Shown here: piece after piece, positions 1 to 5,289 of the stretch | Position numbering within the stretch: the stretch's first letter is position 1 | Layout of the letters: each line of letters begins with the position of its first letter | Source: Acidobacteriota bacterium | GTDB taxonomy: Bacteria > Acidobacteriota > Thermoanaerobaculia > Thermoanaerobaculales > Sulfomarinibacteraceae | Direction: 5' to 3' | Length of the DNA: 6,692 nucleotides | Assembly (NCBI GenBank): GCA_030637805.1 | Contig: DAOWFV010000020.1 | Location: forward strand, 1 to 6,692 | The notes under the pieces: generated by a model | The model's database searches: none | What the model was told of the DNA's origin: nothing | What the model saw: the letters and a program-made list of their open reading frames with translations, nothing else | Translations under genes and position numbers: made by a program

Positions 1-150
1 GCCGGTGTGGTGGCGGCGGTGCTCCTCGGGATGGTCGTCGTCGTGGCGATCCATTTCTCGCCCGAGCTTGCCGAGCTGTGCCGCGAATCCCAGGTGGCCC
101 AGTACCTGTTGTGGGTGTCGGAAATGCTGCTTGGAGCCGTCGAAGTATGA
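1..150 (+). CDS. C-terminal end of a membrane protein, partial
   Basis: Frame 1 is open from the first base to the TGA at 148-150 and gives 49 residues. The first ~17 residues are a hydrophobic stretch (AGVVAAVLLGMVVVVAI) that looks like a transmembrane helix. A short polar segment with Glu, Cys and Arg follows, then a second amphipathic or hydrophobic stretch (VAQYLLWVSEMLLGAVEV) up to the stop. The start lies outside the window, so family and function cannot be named. It converges on mqnE with 83 bases between the two stops. Choosing this frame over the other open frame here (5-220) rests on the membrane-helix composition; the other frame gives an Arg/Ser/Trp/Cys-rich, non-protein-like sequence. 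Moderate to low confidence. Confidence 0.5.
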   Translation, partial: AGVVAAVLLGMVVVVAIHFSPELAELCRESQVAQYLLWVSEMLLGAVEV

Positions 151-211
151 ATCAGCAGCCTGCACCCTGGGGCGGTGCATCGCCGGCGGCAGCAGAAAGC
201 TGGTGAGATAT

Positions 212-225
212 GCGGGTTAACCCGC
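212..225. repeat. Perfect 14-base palindrome between convergent genes
   Basis: GCGGGTTAACCCGC is self-complementary, forming a 5-base GC stem around TTAA. It lies between the stop of the plus-strand membrane-protein gene (150) and the stop of mqnE (234). Its position fits a bidirectional terminator, but neither side has a run of T, so it is recorded only as a palindrome. It could equally be a protein-binding site or chance. Confidence 0.35.
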
Positions 226-233
226 GGCGTTAA

Positions 234-1358
234 TCACGCGACGCCGGCAGCGGACTTGATGGGCCGGTAGAACGTGTCGCGGAGCACCGGGATCCTCCCG
301 GCATCGCGGATCAGACGCTCGAGCGCTTGTCTTGTCATTCCGGTTCCGGCGGTGCCGCCGGCGGCGCGGGTGATGCGCTCGTCCACTATGGTGCCGTCGA
401 GGTCGTCGGCCCCGAAGTGAAGCGCCACCTGGGCGACCTTTTCGCCCAGCATTATCCAGTAGGCCTTGAGGTGGGGGACGTTGTCGAGCAGGAGACGCGA
501 CACCGCGAGGGTCTGCAGGTCGAGACGTCCGCCGGTGGGAGGCAGGTGGTCGAGCGCGGTGTTCTCGGGGTGGAATGCGAGTGGGATCAGGCACTGGAAG
601 CCGCCGGTTTCATCCTGCAGATCGCGCAGGTCGAGGAGGTGGTCCACCCTCTCAGCAGCGGTCTCGACGTGGCCGTAGAGCATCGTGCAGTTGCTCCGAA
701 GGCCGGCGCGGTGCACCGTGCGGGCGATTTCGAGCCATCGCCGGCCGTCGGTCTTGTGGTCGCAGATGAGGTCGCGAACCCTCGGGGAGAAAATCTCGGC
801 GCCCCCACCGGGACACGAATCGAGACCGGCTTCCCGTAGCCGTTTGATCGCCTCTTCGAGGCTCATCCGTGAGGCGGAGGCGATGAAGTCCAGCTCCACC
901 ATGGTCAGGGCCTTGAGATGGATCCAAGGGAAGCGCCGCTTGAGGGCGCGGAAGAGCTCCTCGTAGTATGCGACGCCGAGCTTCGGGTGGAGGCCGCCGA
1001 CGATGTGCAGTTCGGAGACCGATTCGTCGACGTCCTGGCCTGTGATCTCCACCGCCTGCTCAACGGAGTAGGTCCAACCTCCGTCCCGTTCCCTCCAGGG
1101 AACGTAAAAGGCGCAGAGCTTGCAGGAGGAAACACAGACGTTGGTCGGGTTGAGGTGGCGGTTGATGTTGTAGTAGGTGTGGTCGCGGTGGAGCTTCTCC
1201 CGCACGGTGTTCGCGAGGCTTCCGACTCCGAGCAGATCGTCGGTGCCGGCCAGAAGCAGACCGTCCTCTCGATCGAGGCGCTCGCCGGCGATCACCTTCT
1301 CGGCCACCGGGCCGAGGGCCGGGTCACGGAGCCTGAGAGTGCCGACGTCGGTCATCAC
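234..1358 (-). CDS. mqnE: Aminofutalosine synthase MqnE (radical SAM)
   Basis: The enzyme acts in the cytosolic futalosine pathway to menaquinone, joining 3-[(1-carboxyvinyl)oxy]benzoate to the adenosyl part of SAM to give 6-amino-6-deoxyfutalosine. The 374-residue product has the usual family length. The radical-SAM cluster motif CxxxCxxC is at C75, C79 and C82 (NVCVSSCKLC), followed by GGLHP (121-125), PGGGAEI (183-189), TMLYGH (225-230), AFHPENT (261-267) and DDLDGT (318-323). GGLHP and AFHPENT fit MqnE better than the sister enzyme MqnC. The start is GTG at 1358 or the adjacent in-frame ATG at 1355; no clear Shine-Dalgarno precedes either, which suggests translation coupled to rho. It begins 36 bases after the rho stop on the same strand, so the two may share a transcript. 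No other menaquinone gene is visible here. Confidence 0.95.
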   Translation of the reverse strand: MMTDVGTLRLRDPALGPVAEKVIAGERLDREDGLLLAGTDDLLGVGSLANTVREKLHRDHTYYNINRHLNPTNVCVSSCKLCAFYVPWRERDGGWTYSVEQAVEITGQDVDESVSELHIVGGLHPKLGVAYYEELFRALKRRFPWIHLKALTMVELDFIASASRMSLEEAIKRLREAGLDSCPGGGAEIFSPRVRDLICDHKTDGRRWLEIARTVHRAGLRSNCTMLYGHVETAAERVDHLLDLRDLQDETGGFQCLIPLAFHPENTALDHLPPTGGRLDLQTLAVSRLLLDNVPHLKAYWIMLGEKVAQVALHFGADDLDGTIVDERITRAAGGTAGTGMTRQALERLIRDAGRIPVLRDTFYRPIKSAAGVA

Positions 1359-1394
1359 CGCGACATTATGCTTGCGACAGGATCTCGAATCAAC

Positions 1395-2600
1395 TCACTT
1401 GAGCTGTAGCGAGGAAAGGAACTCCTCGTTGGTGGGAAACTCGCGCACCTTCTGCAGCAGGAGCTCCATCGCGGCCTCGGGGGAAAGCGAGGACAGGGCC
1501 CGCCGCATCAGGTAGAGCTTTTCAACCTGCTCTTTGGGATAGAGCTTCTCCTCTTTGCGGGTTCCTGACTGCGGGATATTGATGCTGGGGAAGAGCCTCT
1601 TCTCGAAGAGCTTGCGGTCGAGCACCAACTCCATGTTGCCGGTGCCCTTGAACTCCTGAAAGATGACCTCGTCCATCCGCGAGCCGGTGTCGATGAGGCA
1701 GGTAGCGACCACAGTGAGGCTGCCGCCATCCTCGACGTTTCGCGCCGAGCCGAAGAAGCGGCGCGGTTTCTCCATGGTGCGGGCGTCGATGCCGCCGGAG
1801 AGGATCCGTCCCGAGCCCTTCTGCAAATTGTTGAACGCCCGCGACATGCGGGTTAGCGAGTCCATGAAGACGACCACGTCCTGGCCCATCTCGACCAGCC
1901 GGCGCGCCCGTTCGAAGACCAACTCGGACACCTGAACGTGAGACTCCAGCGACTGGTCGGTCGAGGAGGCGAAGACCTCGCCGCGCGCGATGCTCCTTTT
2001 CCATTCGGTGACCTCTTCGGGTCGCTCGTCCACCAGAAGCACGAAGATGGTGGTGTCGGGATGGTTGACGGCGATGGCGTGGGCCATTTGCTGGAGCAGG
2101 GTTGTCTTGCCGGCCTTGGGTGGAGAGACGATGAGGCATCGCTACCCCTTGCCCAACGGGGCGATGAGCTGGGCAACCCGAGGCTCGACGATCTCCGGCT
2201 CGGTCTCGAGCTCGAACCGCTCCATGGGGTCGATGCTGATCAGCTCGGTGAAGGGCACGGCGCTGTCGCGGTACTCCTCCGGTGGCAGGCCCTCGATTGT
2301 TTCGATCTCCACCATTCGCGGGCGATCGCCGGTGCGGGCCTTGCCCTCGAGGACGAGCCCGGTCTCCAGGTGCATCGGCTGAATCAGCTCGGCCGGCACG
2401 ATCGGGTCTGATCGTTGGGCGACAAAGTTGTGCTTGGCCGACACCATCAACGGGCTTCCGTTGTCTCTGACCCAGAGATAGCCCTGGACCTCGATCGGCG
2501 GTCCCGTGGGTGCTCCTTGTCTACGGCGGGGCCGCCTGCGGCGACGGCGGGAGCCAGGTTTGCGCTGTTGCGAATTCTGCTGTTCCTTCGTTTCACTCAT
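1395..2600 (-). CDS. rho: Transcription termination factor Rho, interrupted by an in-frame amber codon
   Basis: Rho is a hexameric RNA-dependent ATPase/helicase that releases transcripts. The frame has 401 codons before the final TGA, near the usual ~420. Residues 1-36 are a basic tail (nine Arg within 18-27) in place of the helical Rho_N domain. Residues ~38-100 are a diverged cold-shock-like RNA-binding domain. The ATPase core follows: Walker A SPPKAGKTT (159-167), VDERPEEVTE (190-199), Walker B VVVFMDSLTR (242-251), Q-loop KGSGRILSGGID (261-272), R-loop GTGNMEL (319-325) and SGTRKEE (345-351). Codon 153 is TAG, giving GKG-stop-RCLIVSPP where the family reads GKGQRGLIVSPP. The halves share one frame, so this is a point stop, not a frameshift. 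The core shows no other damage. GAGGAAAG lies just upstream of the ATG at 2600. Read as printed, the products would be a 152-residue N-terminal fragment and possibly a restart at Met172 lacking Walker A. Confidence 0.9.
2142..2144 (-). other. Premature TAG stop codon within rho
   Basis: The minus-strand codons read AAG GGG TAG CGA TGC CTC. The conserved family peptide GKGQRGL predicts CAG (Gln) at the TAG position, one C-to-T change away. Two codons on, TGC (Cys) stands where Gly is nearly invariant. Both departures appear as A on the plus strand, at 2144 and 2138. The reading frame is the same on both sides. Sequencing or assembly error, a real null or polymorphic allele, and amber readthrough are all possible; no other gene in the window uses TAG internally. 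Confidence 0.85.
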
Positions 2601-2793
2601 GCTCTTTCCTCACGCTGGAGAGACGACTCCGGCGGTCCGATGAGGCGATTTCCAGACAGTCCTCAAACAGCTGGGGACGCTGGACTCGCCGGGCGAGCCG
2701 GGCGGCGCATACATGGTCCATCCATCGCTCTGCGATCGCCCGGGACACGGTGATCCGGGTACCGACGCCTCCCAGCCAAAAGGCGGGCGTCAT
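2593..2793 (-). CDS. Possible small leader ORF overlapping the rho start
   Basis: This 66-codon frame starts at ATG 2793, and its TGA overlaps the rho ATG by eight bases (its last codons are GAG CAT GAG TGA). That arrangement is typical of translational coupling, and the gap between the kinase gene and rho is otherwise empty. The product (MTPAFWLGGVG...VRKEHE) is Arg-rich, resembles nothing I recognise, and has no signal peptide or membrane segment. The start has only a weak GGTGG-like ribosome-binding sequence. It could be a regulatory leader peptide for rho or a chance open frame, which is common at this GC content. Confidence 0.22.
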   Translation of the reverse strand: MTPAFWLGGVGTRITVSRAIAERWMDHVCAARLARRVQRPQLFEDCLEIASSDRRSRLSSVRKEHE

Positions 2794-2811
2794 CCGCGGA
2801 CCACCAGAACT

Positions 2812-2840
2812 AGCTTATGCTGAAATCCCTCCGCGCGCAA
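2812..2840 (-). promoter_or_regulatory. Weak candidate promoter for rho
   Basis: On the minus strand TTGCGC (2840-2835) is a -35-like element, and 17 bases later TAAGCT (2817-2812) matches only half of the -10 consensus. An A-rich tract at about 2860-2844, just upstream, resembles an UP element. This is the only candidate I see between the kinase stop and rho, and it is weak. Confidence 0.2.
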
Positions 2841-2860
2841 CTCTTCCTTTTAATTTTTCC

Positions 2861-2884
2861 ACTCTCGCCCTGCGAGGCGAGAGT
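2861..2884. repeat. Intergenic inverted repeat, 9-base perfect stem with 6-base loop
   Basis: ACTCTCGCC (2861-2869) pairs perfectly with GGCGAGAGT (2876-2884) around the loop CTGCGA. It lies 24 bases beyond the kinase stop. On the minus strand the stem is followed by an A-rich rather than U-rich tract, so it is not a canonical intrinsic terminator for the kinase. The pyrimidine-rich left flank and purine-rich right flank (CGGGGGAGAGG) resemble the short CTCTCCCC/GGGGAGAG palindromes scattered between genes in many GC-rich genomes. It could stabilise the 3' end of the kinase mRNA. Confidence 0.5.
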
Positions 2885-2908
2885 CGGGGGAGAGGTATCG
2901 TTAGCGGA

Positions 2909-3943
2909 TCATTCCTCCTCGAGCCGGTTGCCGAAGATTGTTTCCGCTCGCTGCAACACCAGAAAGTCGGGTGTGTGTCGGCGGGGACGGAGGGATTTCT
3001 GGGTGCGCTCCGCGGCGTACGGAAAGTGCTTTCGCAGATACTCGCCTAGAGTCACGTTGGTGGGTCCGTAGCCTTCGTGGTAAAGGTGGTATTCGAGGGC
3101 GTAACCCATCTCGCTGGCACTCTGAAAACGGTCTGCTGGGTCTGGCTGCAAGGCACGGTCAACGATCGCCGCGAGGTCCTCGGGCAGATCTGGGCGAACC
3201 TCCTGTATCGGGCTTGGGAAGGACGTCGTGCCGAGCTGGTGCAGTCTGAGCAGCGACACGGTTCCTTGAGAGGGTTGTTTTCCCGTGAGCAGCTCATGGG
3301 TCACCACCCCCAGGGCATAGAGGTCTGATCGGCCGTCGGTCGGCTTCCGCGCGGCCTGCTCGGGCGGCATGTACTCGAGCCGCCCAGCCAGGAGTTCCTC
3401 ATCCTGCTCCATCACCTCGCGCGCTTTGGCGATCCCGAAGTCGGTGATTTTCACCACACCCTCGAAGTTGAGCAGGATATTCTTGGGTGAGATGTCGCGG
3501 TGGACGATGCCCAGGGGCCGTCCATCGCAATCCGTGCGCCGGTGGGCGTACTCGAGACCGCGGCACACGCGGCTGCCGATGAAGGCCCCTAGTTCGGCGG
3601 GCAACGGCATTTCCTCATCCAGGTGCATTCGGACGAAAGCCTCGAGGGTGATGCCCTCGACGTACTCCATGACGATGAAGTACCGCCCTTCGGAGAGCCC
3701 AAGGTCATAGACCTGAACGATGTTTTCATGCACCAGATCCGCTACCAGCTTCGCCTCACCGATGAACAGGCGAACGAACTCCTCATCGGCAGCGAAAAGA
3801 TCGAGGATTGTCTTGATTGCGACGGTCTTGGAGAACCCCGCGTTGCCCAACTGCTGGGCCTGGTAGACCGAACCCATGCCGCCGTCTGCGATAAGGCGAA
3901 CGATTCGGTATTCGCGAGACCCTACGATTTTCTCCAGACCCAC
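2909..3943 (-). CDS. Soluble bacterial Ser/Thr protein kinase (Hanks type)
   Basis: This 344-residue protein has a complete catalytic core at about 12-275: glycine-rich loop IADGGMGSVY (18-27), ATP-anchoring Lys44 in VAIK, helix-C Glu63, hinge MEYVEG (92-97), catalytic loop HRDISPKN (148-155, Asp150), DFG (168-170), PPEQ (193-196) and DGRSDLYALG. HRDISPKN is the form common in myxobacterial-type kinases. No transmembrane segment or PASTA-type sensor follows; the last ~70 residues are a soluble tail, so it is likely cytosolic. The activation segment from DFG to PPE contains no Ser or Thr, only Tyr191, and carries an acidic run (EQDEE), so the usual Thr autophosphorylation switch is missing. 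The start is GTG at 3943: an in-frame TAA lies 27 bases upstream and no other start codon intervenes. No Shine-Dalgarno is evident. It is divergent from the GYF_2/pseudokinase pair and may act on it. Its substrate is unknown. Confidence 0.93.
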   Translation of the reverse strand: MGLEKIVGSREYRIVRLIADGGMGSVYQAQQLGNAGFSKTVAIKTILDLFAADEEFVRLFIGEAKLVADLVHENIVQVYDLGLSEGRYFIVMEYVEGITLEAFVRMHLDEEMPLPAELGAFIGSRVCRGLEYAHRRTDCDGRPLGIVHRDISPKNILLNFEGVVKITDFGIAKAREVMEQDEELLAGRLEYMPPEQAARKPTDGRSDLYALGVVTHELLTGKQPSQGTVSLLRLHQLGTTSFPSPIQEVRPDLPEDLAAIVDRALQPDPADRFQSASEMGYALEYHLYHEGYGPTNVTLGEYLRKHFPYAAERTQKSLRPRRHTPDFLVLQRAETIFGNRLEEE

Positions 3944-4131
3944 CGAATGAGCGTAACAGAACGCCAGTTATCATTTGACTCCCGAACCCCTGGAGGTCGC
4001 CACGGATTGAACCTATCCTCTCGAAAGCCACCACCCGCATTTGGCAACGCGCGCCAGCCTTCCCCGCATCTCTCGCACGAGCTCGGTGTGTCTTAACCCG
4101 GCGCTCCAGGGTCGAAACCCGATCGAGGGAG

Positions 4132-4202
4132 TTGGTTTCGCCCACTCAGCCGCCAGACCGGGGGTATAATAATCGCGGGAAACGGTTCGGCACAGAAGGG
4201 AG
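4132..4202 (+). promoter_or_regulatory. Promoter -10 box and ribosome-binding site for the GYF_2/pseudokinase pair
   Basis: A perfect TATAAT is at 4165-4170, followed by AAT, about 39 bases before the ATG at 4209. No good -35 is found at 16-18 bases; the nearest TTGGTT (4132-4137) is 27 bases away, so an activator or a non-standard -35 is likely. GAAGGGAG (4195-4202) is a reasonable Shine-Dalgarno six bases from the ATG. The rest of the divergent gap (3944-4131) shows no gene and no convincing promoter for the kinase. Confidence 0.5.
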
Positions 4203-4208
4203 CCCCCG

Positions 4209-5270
4209 ATGGGCGACGACGATTGGTTCCTCTACCATGCCGGCGCGCGGTTGGGACCGATGAGCAGGTCCGAGCTTCAGGAGCTGGCCGCGCGCGGGGA
4301 GGTCGACCCCGAAGACTTGGTGTGGCAGCCCTCGATGCCCAGTTGGGAGCCGGCCCGTACCGTGCCGGGTCTTCTCTCCGCCACGGCCCCCGTCGTAGAG
4401 TCAGTCGGCGAGACCCCGGCCGTATCGGGAAGCCGCACTTGGGAGGCCAAGGCCGCTGCTGTTCCGGTTTACCTACGACCTATAGAGGCCCTGCTGGGAT
4501 TTGTTCGTGCGGCCTTGCCAGTCACCACTCTCGATCGCATCGATCGCTTGGCGACCGCGACCGGCCACATCGCCTACCCGTGTGCAGCCGTTCTGGTGAC
4601 GGCCTTGCTGTTGGTGCTCGGTGTTCGAAATCGTTCGGCGGTTCTCATCGTGATCGCGGTGGCCGTGCTCCCCATTGCCCTCTTCCTGAGTTACACGGCG
4701 GTGCGTTTTCTCGCTGTCCTGCGCCACCGCCTTGAAGTCTCCCCAACAGCGCTCGGCGCACAGGATTTTCTCGACGGTACGGCTGCGCTTGCAGTTGGCG
4801 CCGGTGTGCTGGCCGTTGCGGTCGGCCTCGCCCTCACGATGCTCGGCGCCGGTGCGGTTCCATTGCTGGTCGGGATGAGTATTTCACTGGTCCTCCTCTA
4901 CGCGGCGGGCGCGGTGCTCAGTCCGCGAGCACTGAATGTCACCCTTCGAGATGAGGCAGCCACCGACCAGGAGGCCCTTGCCGCCCTCGCAGTCCTGGCC
5001 AAGCTCCTCTTCTTGCGGGTGCTGCCGATGGCGTTCGCAGTCGCCGCGACCGCCGGGGCCTTGACCGTGCTCTGGCTCCTGGTGATGGCTTTTGGGCAGG
5101 GCCCCCTGCCGGAATGGGCTGCGGTTAGGGTATGCGGCCGGGTGCTCGCGGTCGCCCTGCTGCCGGTGGCCGCTTGGCTCGGCTTTCTGCTGGTTTGGTT
5201 GGCACTCGAGGTTGTCAGCTCACTGATCGGCACCCGCGCCGGCAGTTCGACGACAGCCAGCCCAGAATGA
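4209..5270 (+). CDS. GYF_2-domain polytopic membrane protein
   Basis: Residues 5-54 form a bacterial GYF_2 domain: WFLYHAGARLGPMSRSELQEL, then DPEDLVWQPSMPSWEPA, with the Trp-Tyr pair, the GP turn and the W..SW signature. GYF-type folds are protein-binding modules; eukaryotic ones bind proline-rich peptides. A linker of ~60 residues leads to a hydrophobic region with about six likely membrane helices, near 121-139, 143-166, 191-212, 214-237, 270-295 and 308-340. The tail is short and Ser/Thr-rich. With no signal peptide before it, the GYF_2 domain probably faces the cytoplasm. The membrane part matches no transporter or enzyme family I recognise, so the function is unknown. It has a clear ribosome-binding site and lies 19 bases upstream of the pseudokinase gene, presumably in one transcript. 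A scaffold or receptor role is inferred from domain and context. Confidence 0.85.
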   Translation: MGDDDWFLYHAGARLGPMSRSELQELAARGEVDPEDLVWQPSMPSWEPARTVPGLLSATAPVVESVGETPAVSGSRTWEAKAAAVPVYLRPIEALLGFVRAALPVTTLDRIDRLATATGHIAYPCAAVLVTALLLVLGVRNRSAVLIVIAVAVLPIALFLSYTAVRFLAVLRHRLEVSPTALGAQDFLDGTAALAVGAGVLAVAVGLALTMLGAGAVPLLVGMSISLVLLYAAGAVLSPRALNVTLRDEAATDQEALAALAVLAKLLFLRVLPMAFAVAATAGALTVLWLLVMAFGQGPLPEWAAVRVCGRVLAVALLPVAAWLGFLLVWLALEVVSSLIGTRAGSSTTASPE

Positions 5271-5280
5271 GCTTGGGATT

Positions 5281-5285
5281 GGAGG
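5281..5285 (+). promoter_or_regulatory. Ribosome-binding site fixing the GTG start of the pseudokinase gene
   Basis: GGAGG at 5281-5285 lies four bases before GTG 5290 and is the only strong Shine-Dalgarno in the short gap after the upstream stop (5268-5270). No in-frame ATG occurs until codon 61 (5470), which lies beyond the beta-3 strand, so the GTG is the best start. The four-base spacing is slightly tight. Confidence 0.6.
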
Positions 5286-5289
5286 CCAG

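Noticed and set aside
327..839. Long plus-strand frames antisense to mqnE (327-839, 918-1409)
   Set aside because: They mirror the real gene in GC-rich DNA; the minus strand encodes a full-length recognisable enzyme with all motifs.
1522..2139. Apparent frameshift in rho with a 205-codon frame starting ATG 2139 after an AAGGGG sequence
   Set aside because: The N- and C-terminal Rho parts lie in the same frame (2600 minus 2087 is divisible by three), so no frameshift is needed. The alternate frame gives an Arg/His/Pro-rich shadow with no family features.
1938..2411. Plus-strand frame antisense to rho
   Set aside because: It lies opposite conserved Rho codons and has no recognisable features; it is a shadow.
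2861..2884. Hairpin as an intrinsic terminator of the kinase gene
   Set aside because: On the minus strand the stem is followed by an A-rich tract rather than a run of U, so it was kept only as an inverted repeat.
2817..3071. Plus-strand 84-codon frame starting with a hydrophobic, signal-peptide-like stretch
   Set aside because: Most of it is antisense to the kinase C-terminus and turns Arg/Ser-rich; it has no convincing ribosome-binding site.
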